Of a DNA stretch of 64,000 nucleotides, positions 9,366 to 18,942 are shown in pieces. The translations under genes and the position numbers were made by a program. Position 1 is the stretch's first letter; the number at the start of each line of letters is the position of its first letter. The DNA is from Pseudomonadota bacterium (lineage in GTDB: Bacteria; Pseudomonadota; Gammaproteobacteria; Steroidobacterales; Steroidobacteraceae): positions 19,760 through 83,759 of the forward strand of contig JAJYLP010000005.1 in NCBI GenBank assembly GCA_021787615.1, given 5' to 3'. The notes below the pieces were generated by a model. The model was not told the DNA's origin, ran no database searches, and saw nothing but the letters and a program-made list of their open reading frames with translations.

Positions 9366-10763
9366 ATGCCTGCGTACAACACCATCGTCTTCCACGCTGA
9401 CCGCTGCGACGGCTGCGGGAAATGCATGCTCGCCTGCGCGCAGGCGAAAAGCGCGTCGGACTCGCCGCAGCGCGCCCGTCTCGAGGTGCTCGCCGACGAT
9501 GCCGGTCGCTTCGAGCTGGCGATGTGCCGGCAGTGCGCCGACCCCGAGTGTGTACCGAGCTGTCCGGCGGCCGCGCTCGCCAAGAATGCCGCAACCGGAG
9601 TGATCGAGTGGGATCACGGCAAGTGCATCGACTGTCTGCTGTGCACCGTCGGATGCAGCTATGCCGGCATTGCCCTCGACGAAGCAGCCGGCCACGTCGT
9701 CAAGTGTGATCAGTGCGGCGGCGACCCGGCTTGCGTGCGCGCGTGCAAACCGGGCGCACTCGAGTACCTGACCATGGCGCGGATCTACGAGGAAGTCGGC
9801 TCGCTCGAGGATCTGTTCGTGCAGGGACTTGCCGGATGCCAGGGATGCAATACCGAGCTGGTGATGAGGCACACGCTGCGCCGCGTCGGGCCGGACACGG
9901 TGGTCGCCGCGCCGCCCGGTTGCGTGCCGGGAATGGGCGCGGTCGGCTACAACGGTCTCACCGGCACCAAGGTTCCGGTGTTCCATCCTCTGTTGACCAA
10001 TACCGCCCCGATGCTCGCCGGACTCAAACGCTTCTACAAGCGCAAGGGCCGACAGGTCACTGCACTGGCGCTCGCCGGCGATGGGGGCGCGGCAGACGTC
10101 GGCTTCCAGTCACTATCGGGTGCGGCGGAGCGCGGCGAGGAAATACTGTTCCTGGTTATCGATAACGAGGGTTACATGAACACCGGCATGCAGCGCTCGA
10201 GTTGCACGCCGTATGGGGCCTGGACCAGCACGACTCCCGTCGGCCGCGAATCACACGGTAAGAGTCAGGACGCGAAGAATTTGCCGCTGATCATGGTAGA
10301 GCACCGATGTGCCTACGTGGCCACGGCATCGACGGCGTTCATGGCGGACTTCTACCTCAAGCTCGACAGGGCCCTGCAGGCTTCCAAGACCGGCTTCGCC
10401 TATCTGCACGTTTATTCGCCGTGCACGACCGGTTGGCGCTTCCCATCGAAGAAGAACATCGAGGTCGCGCGCAAGGCCGTCGAGAGCAATTTCGTCCTGC
10501 TCTGGGAGTACACACCCACTGCCGGCCTCAGGCTGACGCGCTCCGTAGACGACCCGGCTCCCCTTAGCGAGTACCTCGAGGTGCTCGGCAAGTACCGGCA
10601 TCTGACGCCCGAGCAGGTCGCGCACCTGCAGCGGCACATCGCCGAAAACGTGGCGACCATCAAACGGCACGCCGTCGCGGAGGCGCCCGTGTCCCCGGCA
10701 TCTACGCCGCCCGGGATTTCGAGCGTTCGCGCACTGCAAGGTCCCGCAGCGTCGCAAGCGTGA
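9366..10763 (+). CDS. padI: Phenylglyoxylate:acceptor oxidoreductase beta (TPP-binding) subunit fused to a ferredoxin domain (PadI)
   Basis: N-terminal CDGCGKCMLACAQAK...CIDCLLCTVGC cluster motifs, then GCQGCNTELVMRH...ALAGDGGAADVGFQSLSGAAERGEEILFLVIDNEGYMNTGMQ. Confidence 0.9.
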   Translation: MPAYNTIVFHADRCDGCGKCMLACAQAKSASDSPQRARLEVLADDAGRFELAMCRQCADPECVPSCPAAALAKNAATGVIEWDHGKCIDCLLCTVGCSYAGIALDEAAGHVVKCDQCGGDPACVRACKPGALEYLTMARIYEEVGSLEDLFVQGLAGCQGCNTELVMRHTLRRVGPDTVVAAPPGCVPGMGAVGYNGLTGTKVPVFHPLLTNTAPMLAGLKRFYKRKGRQVTALALAGDGGAADVGFQSLSGAAERGEEILFLVIDNEGYMNTGMQRSSCTPYGAWTSTTPVGRESHGKSQDAKNLPLIMVEHRCAYVATASTAFMADFYLKLDRALQASKTGFAYLHVYSPCTTGWRFPSKKNIEVARKAVESNFVLLWEYTPTAGLRLTRSVDDPAPLSEYLEVLGKYRHLTPEQVAHLQRHIAENVATIKRHAVAEAPVSPASTPPGISSVRALQGPAASQA

Positions 10764-11130
10764 TGCATCCGAGCGTTGTCCGGATGGTATCGTCGATCTC
10801 CTGCAGCACGATCCCGAGGGCCCCCGCTTCGGCGGTGCGCCCACCCAGGTCGCTCGCCTGCAGCGCGAGCGAGGCGCGTGGCTCGAACAGTTCTATGATG
10901 TCGAGCAGGGTCGTCCGCCGCGCGTTGCCGCAGAACTGGAAACCGCCGCCGACGCCGCGCACCGAGCGCACGATACCGGCCCGACCGAGCACATTCATCA
11001 CCTTGGCCAGGTGATTGGTCGAGACTGCGTATTTCTCAGCGATATCCGCCACCGTCAGTTGCCGGTTCGGCTCGGCGATCAGTTCCAGCACGGAGTAGAT
11101 GGCGAGCTGGCTCGCGACTTGCAGCTTCAT
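10702..11130 (-). CDS. Rrf2-family transcriptional regulator (BadM-like candidate)
   Basis: MKLQVASQLAIYSVLELIAEPNRQLTVADIAEKYAVSTNHLAKVMNVLGRAGIVRSVRGVGGGFQF; classic Rrf2 wHTH; lacks the clustered Cys of Fe-S Rrf2 proteins. Confidence 0.88.
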   Translation of the reverse strand: MKLQVASQLAIYSVLELIAEPNRQLTVADIAEKYAVSTNHLAKVMNVLGRAGIVRSVRGVGGGFQFCGNARRTTLLDIIELFEPRASLALQASDLGGRTAEAGALGIVLQEIDDTIRTTLGCITLATLRDLAVRERSKSRAA

Positions 11131-11675
11131 TCCAGGTCCTTTTCCAGTTGAATATAGGGACCTGCCATCATGCCCTCGCTGCGGAAGAACATCATCGGCA
11201 GCCGGTCGTCGCGCGCGACCATGGTCCGCATCTTGGTCATGCCCGCTTTGCGAAACTCTGCGGCAATCGCGGCCAATAGCGTCTCGGCGACGCCTCGCAG
11301 CCGTGCGCCCGGGTCCACCGACAGCGCATACACCCACCCGCAAGGCGCGGAGCCGAATTCCCAGGCGCGAATCTCACCGACGATGAAGCCGAGCACACGG
11401 TCGGATTGCTCTGCGGGAGTCGCGACGAGAAAGATCACCCGGGCCGCAACCGACGCTCCCTGCCGCTGATACAACTCGAGCCAGTGAGCAGGCTTTGGCA
11501 GTCCCGTGGCAGCGGCATCGATCGCCGTCACGGCTTCGATGTCCGCGGGCCGCGCCGCACGCACGGACAATCGCGTCCCCGCCTCGCTTGCCTGCGGCTC
11601 GGCCACCGCCTCCTTGGGGGACGGCCGTGCGCGCTCGCGCGCTTGCGCCGGCGCTCGTTTCACCCGGTCCTTCAC
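11127..11675 (-). CDS. GNAT-family N-acetyltransferase
   Basis: RLSVRAARPADIEAVTAIDAAATG...GFIVGEIRAWEFGSAPCGWVYALSVDPGARLRGVAETLLAAIAAEFRKAG; start uncertain (GTG 11675 proposed); overlaps the rrf2 start. Confidence 0.8.
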   Translation of the reverse strand: MKDRVKRAPAQARERARPSPKEAVAEPQASEAGTRLSVRAARPADIEAVTAIDAAATGLPKPAHWLELYQRQGASVAARVIFLVATPAEQSDRVLGFIVGEIRAWEFGSAPCGWVYALSVDPGARLRGVAETLLAAIAAEFRKAGMTKMRTMVARDDRLPMMFFRSEGMMAGPYIQLEKDLE

Positions 11676-11728
11676 GACTCCTCCGCACCGTGCTCGATGC
11701 GCCACCCGAGGTCGCAGGCGGCAAACGA

Positions 11729-11748
11729 CTATTATCGTACCATAATAC
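11729..11748 (-). promoter_or_regulatory. Candidate operator site B (CTATT-ATCGTACCAT-AATAC), upstream of the GNAT-rrf2 operon
   Basis: Same dyad as the other sites with one mismatch in one arm. Confidence 0.65.
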
Positions 11749-11876
11749 GCGAAATTCTGGACTGAGTACAATCCGGTCCGGCGTCCTGAGCGGCCTGCGC
11801 CCGCGCGCCGCACTGCCCGGCAAGCCGACCCGAGCGGACTGCGGTCCGCGCGTGCTCCGCCGGGCGCCGCTCGCCC

Positions 11877-12122
11877 TCAGCAGTGAAGCTGTTCGTACTT
11901 CTCGAGCAGCTGCTCGCGCGTTTCGACGAAGTCGGCATTTTGAACGATGCAGTCGGCCGGGCAGACCAGCCGGCACTGCGGCTCGTCTTCGGCTCCGACG
12001 CACTCCGTGCACTTCAGCGCATCGATGAGGTAGATCGGCTGGCCGGCGGCGATCGCCTTATTGGGACAGACCGGCTCGCACGCATCGCAGGCGGTGCAGC
12101 CGTCGTTGATCAACAGTGCCAT
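11877..12122 (-). CDS. fdx: 2[4Fe-4S] ferredoxin of the benzoyl-CoA reductase operon
   Basis: CTACDACEPVCPNKAI...CTECVGAEDEPQCRLVCPADCI; directly downstream of bcrD. Confidence 0.92.
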   Translation of the reverse strand: MALLINDGCTACDACEPVCPNKAIAAGQPIYLIDALKCTECVGAEDEPQCRLVCPADCIVQNADFVETREQLLEKYEQLHC

Positions 12123-12146
12123 GTTCGAAACCTCTAAAATGGGAAC

Positions 12147-12992
12147 TCAGGCCGCGCAGTTCATCTCACCGCGCGCCGCCAATCGGTCGAACCGGTACGC
12201 GCCCCAGAGCGCCGCGCCGATGGCGCCCGCGAACTGCGAATCCGGGTGCGCTCGGACCGTCGCCGCCATGCCCTTCATGTTGCCGATCTCCTCGTTCAGC
12301 GTGGCGATCAGGCCCGCATCGAGCGCGAGGCCGCCTGTCACCATCACCACGCCGCTCCTGACGTCGATCGACTTCAGCAGCTTCACCAGACGGCTCGCCA
12401 TGGACAAGTGGATACCCTTGATGATGTTCGCCGCGGAAATCCCGCGCGAGACCATGTTGATGACATCGGTTTCGGCGAGGACCGCGCAGATCGATGACAC
12501 CACCTCCGGATTGTCGGCCCGTTCGGAAAGAGAGCCGATCTCGTCCTGGGCGATGCCCAGATAGCGCGCGATATTCTCCAGGAACTGCCCCGAGCCGGAC
12601 GCGCACTGGCTCGTCATCTTGTAGTTGAGCACCTTGCCGCGCTCGTCCATCGAGATGGCGCGGCCGTGCAGCGCCCCGATGTCGAGCACCGCGCGTGTCT
12701 CGGGCTCCAGATGGATCGCGCCGCGCGCGTGCGTCGTCATCGAATAGAAATGCCCGGTGTGAAACGGGACGCTTTCCCCCTCCCCGGTCGTCGCCACATA
12801 GCTGACTTCCCGCTGCGATAGCCCGGCCTCGCCGAGGGTCTGATCGAAGGCGACCCGCGCGAGCTCTAGCGGGTCGCGTTGACGCATGCGCCACAACGAG
12901 CGCGCCAGCCAGTCGACCTTCCCGTCCTCCACGCGCAGCAGCACCGCCTTGACGGCACCGGTGCCGACGTCGATCCCCGCTGTCACAGTCAT
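12147..12992 (-). CDS. bcrD: Benzoyl-CoA reductase subunit D (BcrD)
   Basis: [19 protein letters not shown]...[17 protein letters not shown]...[12 protein letters not shown]; BadF/BadG/BcrA/BcrD ATPase family. Confidence 0.92.
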   Translation of the reverse strand: MTVTAGIDVGTGAVKAVLLRVEDGKVDWLARSLWRMRQRDPLELARVAFDQTLGEAGLSQREVSYVATTGEGESVPFHTGHFYSMTTHARGAIHLEPETRAVLDIGALHGRAISMDERGKVLNYKMTSQCASGSGQFLENIARYLGIAQDEIGSLSERADNPEVVSSICAVLAETDVINMVSRGISAANIIKGIHLSMASRLVKLLKSIDVRSGVVMVTGGLALDAGLIATLNEEIGNMKGMAATVRAHPDSQFAGAIGAALWGAYRFDRLAARGEMNCAA

Positions 12993-14326
12993 GCCCTGCC
13001 CTCCGCTCTCGCACCATCCGAATGCGCCCGGCGCGCGAATTCCGCAGCGCCGAGCGCGCCGGTGTAAATCGACTCCGGATTGATGTTGATCGTGAGTTCT
13101 CCGTAGTTTTCCTTGAGCACCTTGCGCAGCTCCCGAACCGCCGCTTCGTTCTTCGCCACACCTCCGGTGAAGGTGAACTCGTCCGTTACCCCGCCCGAGC
13201 GCGAGATGATGGAGATGGCCCGCAGAATGATGGCCCGGTGCAGGCCGGCGACGATGTCTTCGCGCTTCTCCCCGAGCGAGAGCCGATCGCGCAGCTCCGC
13301 GCCTGCGAAAACGGTACAGGTCGAGTTGATCCGCACCGGGCGCTCGGATTTCATGGCCATGGGGCCGAGCTCGTGCAGTCCCATGTTCATCTCGTCGGCG
13401 ATATAGCCCAGATACCGCCCGCAGCCCGCGGCGCATCGGTCGTTCATCTGGAAATTGGTCACCAGGCCCTCCGCGTCGACCTGAATGCCTTTGGTGTCTT
13501 GCCCGCCGATATCGAGCACGGTGCGGGTTTGCGGGTACATCAAGTGCGCACCAAGCCCGTGGCACAGGATCTCCGAGCGGATGTGCTCCTTGGAGAATGG
13601 CAGGGTCACGCGGCCGTATCCGGTTCCGACCAAGTACGACTCCTCGAGCTCGAGCCCGAGCGACGCATCGATACTGTCCCGTATCCACTCGGCAGCGGCC
13701 CCGGCGATGCGGTCCTCCGCCAGCACCCGTGCCAGCGCCCGCCGGAACTTCGCATCCAGATCGCCGGATGGCGGGCGGTTCTCGACCTCGATGATCGCCT
13801 TGTCGTAGCTGTTGAGCAGCACCTCGTAGGGAAAGCTGGTCTCGCGCGACACCGCCTCGGCGTGCGCATAGAAACGCGCGCCGGCGATGTCCCGAAAGAA
13901 GTCCGACTTGCGCTTCCCGCCGGGCGCATAAAGCTCGCCGGCTTCCCGTCTGACGCGTATGAACGTCTCCGTGAGCGTCTCGCTCAGCCGCGCCTCCAGG
14001 GCCGCGAACTGCCCGCCCTTCAACTGCCCGATGCAGGTATGCTCCAGATCGTCGAGTCGCTCGATGAACTGCTCGAGGCGAAAGAATCGCTCGAAGGCGG
14101 AGAGAAACTCACCGACGCGCTCGCCAAAGTCCCCCGAATCCGTGAGCGCCCGGCGAAACAGCGTGAAGCGCGCGTCGACGCGCGCCTCCTCACCGGCGAT
14201 CCGGGTGGCGATTGCGTAGTTGGAGCGTGAATTGGTGATCCCCCGGCCGAGGACTTGGCACGACTCGTCCAGGAGCACGGCCTTGGTGGTCGTAGATCCG
14301 AGATCGATGCCGACGAAGGTTTTCAT
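12989..14326 (-). CDS. bcrA: Benzoyl-CoA reductase subunit A (BcrA, 445 aa Thauera-type)
   Basis: [21 protein letters not shown]...[42 protein letters not shown]...[17 protein letters not shown]. Confidence 0.92.
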   Translation of the reverse strand: MKTFVGIDLGSTTTKAVLLDESCQVLGRGITNSRSNYAIATRIAGEEARVDARFTLFRRALTDSGDFGERVGEFLSAFERFFRLEQFIERLDDLEHTCIGQLKGGQFAALEARLSETLTETFIRVRREAGELYAPGGKRKSDFFRDIAGARFYAHAEAVSRETSFPYEVLLNSYDKAIIEVENRPPSGDLDAKFRRALARVLAEDRIAGAAAEWIRDSIDASLGLELEESYLVGTGYGRVTLPFSKEHIRSEILCHGLGAHLMYPQTRTVLDIGGQDTKGIQVDAEGLVTNFQMNDRCAAGCGRYLGYIADEMNMGLHELGPMAMKSERPVRINSTCTVFAGAELRDRLSLGEKREDIVAGLHRAIILRAISIISRSGGVTDEFTFTGGVAKNEAAVRELRKVLKENYGELTININPESIYTGALGAAEFARRAHSDGARAEGRA

Positions 14327-14337
14327 GGCGAACCCGA

Positions 14338-15651
14338 TCAGGCCGCGTGCGCTGCGCCGCTGCGCCGTTGTTCGATCATCTGAAAATAGCTCTCGAGCCG
14401 GTTCTTGATGTTCGCCGCCGAGAAGTAGCGCGGGTCGACCAGATCCGACTCGATGAACGCCCCGGGCTTGCCGGTCCGCCGCTCGATCTCGCGCATCATC
14501 AGCAGCTGTCCCGCGGAGAAGCTGTTACAGCTCTTGATCGAGTTGATCAACAGGCCGTCCGCCTGGTATTCCTCGAGATAGCGACTCAGCATGTCGATGC
14601 GCATCGGCAGGCTCCGGTTCGTGTACACCCCGAGGCAGTACTCCGCGAGGGTCTCGAGCGGCTTGCGCGGATCGTGGCGGAACCCCAGGTCGTATACACC
14701 GCCGACCTTGGTGTAGCTGGAGGCGACCACCACCGCGCCCTCGTCGTAGAACATCTTCCAGAATTGGCGGAAATTCGTGTAATTCGGCGGTCCCTCAACG
14801 ACCAGCCGATATTTCTCCGCGCCCATGTCCCCTTCCGGCGTGACCGGCCCGGTACCGGCGGCGATACGCTCATCAACCTCGGCGCGCAGGAACCTGTAGT
14901 ACTCGAGCGCATCCTCGCTGCCGCGGAACGCGCCGAAGATCGGACCGATATAGTAGATACCGCCGAAGTAGGCATCGATCGGCGACGGCCGGTTGCGCGC
15001 CGACCTCAGCACATACACCAAGTCGTCCTCCGCCTGCGCGGACCTTGCCAGCCGCTCCCGCAGCCTGTCAATGTCGAACTTGACGCCCGAGACGCGTTCG
15101 AGCTTCGGAATCACCTCGTCGCGAAGCTGCCGGACCATGTACTGGATCATGTTCGGCGTGACCGTGCCGTCGCCGAGATACGGCGTATGCAGCATGATCG
15201 TCTCGCACCGGTATTGTTCGCGCAGCAGCTCGAACCACTTCATGAAAGTGAAGCAGCCGGTATAGGAGAGAAGCAATACGTCGGGCTTTGGGAACGGCCG
15301 GCCGTTCGGCGCGATGTTGCCTTTGGCCATCATGCCGATATCGGACTTCACGTAGGTGCAGACATCCTCGGAATGGCCGATCTTTTCCGCCTCGAGCACG
15401 TACTGTCCCGAGATCCGACGCAGCCCGTTCTGGATCGCGTTGACCTCGGGCAGATTGTTCACCAGCCCGAAGCAGTCGATGAGCTCATTCAGGTTGCCCG
15501 GCACGAAGGTACTGCACACCTTCTCGCCGGTCTGCGGCGCGGCCGTCAGCCGGTCGTAGTGCGCACCCATCATGGCCTTCTGCTTGCGCATCGAGGCGTC
15601 CTTGTGCACGTCCCGCAGCGCCGCCTTCTGCTGCGTGGTGGTCGTATTCAC
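14338..15651 (-). CDS. bcrB: Benzoyl-CoA reductase subunit B (BcrB)
   Basis: 2-hydroxyglutaryl-CoA dehydratase D-component/BcrBC family: [18 protein letters not shown]...[15 protein letters not shown]...[24 protein letters not shown] start overlapping the bcrC stop (ATG at 15663 alternative). Confidence 0.9.
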   Translation of the reverse strand: MNTTTTQQKAALRDVHKDASMRKQKAMMGAHYDRLTAAPQTGEKVCSTFVPGNLNELIDCFGLVNNLPEVNAIQNGLRRISGQYVLEAEKIGHSEDVCTYVKSDIGMMAKGNIAPNGRPFPKPDVLLLSYTGCFTFMKWFELLREQYRCETIMLHTPYLGDGTVTPNMIQYMVRQLRDEVIPKLERVSGVKFDIDRLRERLARSAQAEDDLVYVLRSARNRPSPIDAYFGGIYYIGPIFGAFRGSEDALEYYRFLRAEVDERIAAGTGPVTPEGDMGAEKYRLVVEGPPNYTNFRQFWKMFYDEGAVVVASSYTKVGGVYDLGFRHDPRKPLETLAEYCLGVYTNRSLPMRIDMLSRYLEEYQADGLLINSIKSCNSFSAGQLLMMREIERRTGKPGAFIESDLVDPRYFSAANIKNRLESYFQMIEQRRSGAAHAA

Positions 15652-16835
15652 TGCGCGCTCCACAATTTGATTGAATCGGCAAAAGTGCCGGCCTGTTCGC
15701 GGATCGGCTGCATCTGTCCGAAATTCTCCGAGTACTTGAATGCGACGTACGGTATGCCGGCCTCGCGCAGCACCCGTTGCAGCATCGGCCGGTCGAGCAG
15801 CGCCGGATCGCAGAAGCTCGGACAGGCGAATATCACCCCTTCAGCCTTCGCGCGGCGCACGGCCCGCACCAGGTGCTGGCCCTTCTCAGATGCGTCCGGC
15901 TCGTATCGTGCCGCGGTCGATTCCGAGTGATGCAGGAAGGCGTGCGCGAGATTCTGCAACGCGTCCCCCTCAGTCGGCACGTCCTCGCTGAGCCAACGCG
16001 TCACCAGCAGCAGGTCATCGTCGACGACATAGCAGCCCGCCAGCTCCAGCGATTTGATCAGGTTCAAAGGCGGCTGCTCGCAGAACGCGCCCGTGAGCAC
16101 GATCCGGCAGTTATCAAGCCGCGGCCGCTCGGCGGCCGCAGCCGCGCTGAGGTAATCCCGGATGAGCTGCGAGTGCTGCTCGACCGGCAGCACGAGGCCG
16201 GCGCGCGTCAGCAGGTACACTTCGGTGGCCGGAGCCTGCCACGGTTTCGCCCTGCGGTACTCGTACAGTTGCCTGACGAGGCGGCGATTGTCGTTGTAGG
16301 CCGCGATGGAGCCGCGCAGTTCTTCGTCGGTAATCGGCGCGCCCCGTAGGTGTCCGAGCGCTTCGCGCAATTCCGCCAGCTCATTCACATAGTAGTTCCC
16401 GCCGATGGCGTCGCAGTAGTTCTGCGGCACGTCGAAGTAGCGGCTGTATACCTGCGGGTACATCACTTTCCACATGCCGGAAAGGTTGCGGATGACGTCG
16501 CAGATCGACGGGAAGAGCATGCCATCGACGAAGTCGAGGCGGCCGGAGACCGCCAGATCGATCGTCGATCGGGGTATGCGACAGATGTAGCTCTGATAGT
16601 AGGCGTCGCCGTGAATGACCTCGAGCTGATCGCCGCCGCCGAGGATACCGAGCGGCAGCATCCCCGCGGCATGGATCAGCTCGCGCGGCACGTAGATCGG
16701 CATATAGCCGATCACTTTGCGTTCGGGTCTGGCGCTCTTCCATTCGCGCGCGGCTGAAAAATCGAGATCCTCAAACAGCGCGGTGGCGCGCGCGATGATT
16801 GTCGCGACGTCCGACATGCTCAGCGATGCTCCCAT
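15648..16835 (-). CDS. bcrC: Benzoyl-CoA reductase subunit C (BcrC)
   Basis: KVIGYMPIYVPRELIHAAGMLPLGILGGGDQLE...SYICRIPRSTIDLAVSG...FACPSFCDPALLDRPMLQRVLREAGIPYVAFKYSENFGQM. Confidence 0.9.
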   Translation of the reverse strand: MGASLSMSDVATIIARATALFEDLDFSAAREWKSARPERKVIGYMPIYVPRELIHAAGMLPLGILGGGDQLEVIHGDAYYQSYICRIPRSTIDLAVSGRLDFVDGMLFPSICDVIRNLSGMWKVMYPQVYSRYFDVPQNYCDAIGGNYYVNELAELREALGHLRGAPITDEELRGSIAAYNDNRRLVRQLYEYRRAKPWQAPATEVYLLTRAGLVLPVEQHSQLIRDYLSAAAAAERPRLDNCRIVLTGAFCEQPPLNLIKSLELAGCYVVDDDLLLVTRWLSEDVPTEGDALQNLAHAFLHHSESTAARYEPDASEKGQHLVRAVRRAKAEGVIFACPSFCDPALLDRPMLQRVLREAGIPYVAFKYSENFGQMQPIREQAGTFADSIKLWSAQ

Positions 16836-17584
16836 TGCGGTGGCCTCTTGGCGAGAAACGCTTCCAGACCCTCGATCGCGTCGCGGCTGCTCATGAGCTC
16901 CTCCAGGTACAGACGCTCGACCTGGGCAAGGCGCTGTTTGATACGCGCCGCGAACTCGAGCCTTGCAGCGCGCACCGCATAGCGCATTGAGCTGGCGCTG
17001 TTCCGCAGCAGGTACTCGGCCGCATAGGCGCGGGCGGCCTGCGCCGGGTTGGTGTGCGCCTGGCAGGCGAGCCCCATCGAGACGGCCTCGGCTCCGGAGA
17101 CGCTCCGACCCGACAGCAACAGGTCCAGGGCGCGCGACGGACCGATCAGCTCCGGCAACAGGCAGGAGGCGGCCGGCGCAAATACCCCGAGCCTGATCTC
17201 GGGCTGGCCGAGCTCGGCATCCGGCGCGACGAACAGCAGGTGGCCGCAAAGCGCCAATTCCAGCCCCGCGCCGAGACATCTGCCGTGCGCTGCGACCAGC
17301 ACCGGCACCTCCGATGCGACGATCCGCCCGATCAGACGGTGCAGCGCGGCCAGCATCGCTCGGCACTGGTCCGGCAAATGCTCGGCGACGCTCGCGCCGA
17401 AACTGAAGTTCGGACCCTCGGCATCGATCACGATCGCGCTCAGCGTGGGCGGCTGCGGCTGCGCCAATGCGGCCTCGAGCGCCGCGATCATTTCCGCGTC
17501 GATCAGGTTGGCTTTCGGGCGCGCCAGATGCAGCCCCATCAGGCGATCCCCAGCCTCGAAACGGATTTCGAGCGCCGAGTTCAT
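16820..17584 (-). CDS. dch: Cyclohexa-1,5-diene-1-carbonyl-CoA hydratase (enoyl-CoA hydratase family)
   Basis: MNSALEIRFEAGDRLMGLHLARPKANLIDAEMIAALEAAL...PVLVAAHGRCLGAGLELALCGHLLF; sits between oah and bcrC. Confidence 0.85.
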   Translation of the reverse strand: MNSALEIRFEAGDRLMGLHLARPKANLIDAEMIAALEAALAQPQPPTLSAIVIDAEGPNFSFGASVAEHLPDQCRAMLAALHRLIGRIVASEVPVLVAAHGRCLGAGLELALCGHLLFVAPDAELGQPEIRLGVFAPAASCLLPELIGPSRALDLLLSGRSVSGAEAVSMGLACQAHTNPAQAARAYAAEYLLRNSASSMRYAVRAARLEFAARIKQRLAQVERLYLEELMSSRDAIEGLEAFLAKRPPQWEHR

Positions 17585-18720
17585 GTTCGGCGGGCGCCAG
17601 GCTGAATGCTCTCGGTAAGTGCGTCGCTCCATGGCCCATTGGCGGCGAGCGCCTGTCGCAGCGCGATGAAATCGATCTCCCGGCCCGTCTCCTTGGTGCC
17701 TTCGTTGAAGGCGCGAAAGCCCGCTCGGGCCTCGGTCATCATGTTGAGCGCGAGCCAGGCGCGCGAGTTTTCCTTGTTCCGGTTCCAGGATTCGAGCTTG
17801 GGCTTGCGCAGCTCCTCGAGCGTCTTCGTCGTGCAGTCGGGGAACATGTAGAGCAGCTTGGTGCACAGTTCATCGACTTTTCGATCAAGCAGCGACAAGT
17901 CGATGCTGCCCCGCGCGAGCAGTGCCCGGGCGGCGGGGAGCTCGGAGGCGTCCTTGGACTTGCCAAATACGACGCGCCCGTACGGGTCGTGCAGGCGCTG
18001 CGTCTGCACCGACGGGTTGGCGATGAATTCGCCGTCCACCTTGAGCGCCGGAACGATGTCGGTGAGCAGGCCGATCGCATACGCCTCGTGCGCGGAGAAC
18101 GGCTCGCACAGGACGCAGGCGGCCATCGCCCGCTCGACTCCCACCAGGACCGGCAGGAAGTCCGTGCTGCCGCCGATCGGCGCCGAGCCGTGTTTGGGAC
18201 CCGCCTGGCCGAAGCGCGCCAGATCCTGGGCGATGCTGAAGTCGCAGGCCATGCCGATTTCCTGCCCGCCACCGATGCGCATCCCGTTGACGCGACAGAT
18301 GACCGGTTTGTCGCACGCCAGGATCGCGCTCACCATGTCGTTGAAGAGGCGCATGTATGCCCGGTATTCCTGCGGCCTGCCGGCGTAGTACTCGGCGTAT
18401 TCCTTGGTGTTGCCGCCGGTGCAAAATGCCTTGTCGCCGGCGCCGGTGAATACCACGGCAACGACATCGCGCGCGGCGCTCGCGGCGCGAAACGCCAGGA
18501 TCACTCCCTTGACCATTTCAGTGGTGTAGGAATTGAGCTGCGCGGTGTTGTCGAGTGTGATCCATGCGTTGTAGAGACCGGGTACTGTCTTGCCGTCACG
18601 GTCGCGCGCCGGACGCATCTCGTAACGCACTCCGCGGCTCGTACCGGCGCGCACTTCCTCGCTCACCAGTGTGTGGCTTGCCGCGGCCGCGGCGCGGATT
18701 TCCGTGCACTCGGTCACCAT
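17581..18720 (-). CDS. oah: 6-oxocyclohex-1-ene-1-carbonyl-CoA hydrolase (Oah)
   Basis: VFTGAGDKAFCTGGNTKEYAEYYAGRPQEYRAYMRLFNDMVSAILACDKPVICRVNGMRIGGGQEIGMACDFSIAQDLARFGQAGPKHGSAPIGGSTDFLP. Confidence 0.92.
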   Translation of the reverse strand: MVTECTEIRAAAAASHTLVSEEVRAGTSRGVRYEMRPARDRDGKTVPGLYNAWITLDNTAQLNSYTTEMVKGVILAFRAASAARDVVAVVFTGAGDKAFCTGGNTKEYAEYYAGRPQEYRAYMRLFNDMVSAILACDKPVICRVNGMRIGGGQEIGMACDFSIAQDLARFGQAGPKHGSAPIGGSTDFLPVLVGVERAMAACVLCEPFSAHEAYAIGLLTDIVPALKVDGEFIANPSVQTQRLHDPYGRVVFGKSKDASELPAARALLARGSIDLSLLDRKVDELCTKLLYMFPDCTTKTLEELRKPKLESWNRNKENSRAWLALNMMTEARAGFRAFNEGTKETGREIDFIALRQALAANGPWSDALTESIQPGARRT

Positions 18721-18790
18721 GATGTCGTTACCCGGCGGATCTCACCCATGGATTTCCCCTGTCTTGACCGGCCCAAGCCGAGCTATTCGC

Positions 18791-18810
18791 GCATTACGGT
18801 ACCAGAGTAC
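18791..18810 (-). promoter_or_regulatory. Candidate operator site F (GCATT-ACGGTACCAG-AGTAC), upstream of oah-dch-bcrCBAD-fdx
   Basis: Two mismatches to the dyad arms; GTAC core in the same register. Confidence 0.45.
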
Positions 18811-18906
18811 CCGTTTAGGCGCCACTGGTCAACCAGGTCGCATTGCGACCGGGCGCTTCGGCACGAGGGCGCCGCCGCGTTGACAGGATGCGAGCCAGGT
18901 TTTAAG

Positions 18907-18926
18907 GTATTATAGTACGCGATTAC
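18907..18926 (+). promoter_or_regulatory. Candidate operator site C (GTATT-ATAGTACGCG-ATTAC), upstream of padB
   Basis: Shared dyad with one mismatch; TTGACA at 18880-18885 upstream could be the -35. Confidence 0.65.
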
Positions 18927-18942
18927 GTGTTTAGGGCCGTAC

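Noticed and set aside
14347-15930. 527-aa + strand ORF antisense to bcrB/bcrC
   Set aside because: Antisense shadow of well-supported bcr genes; no family resemblance.
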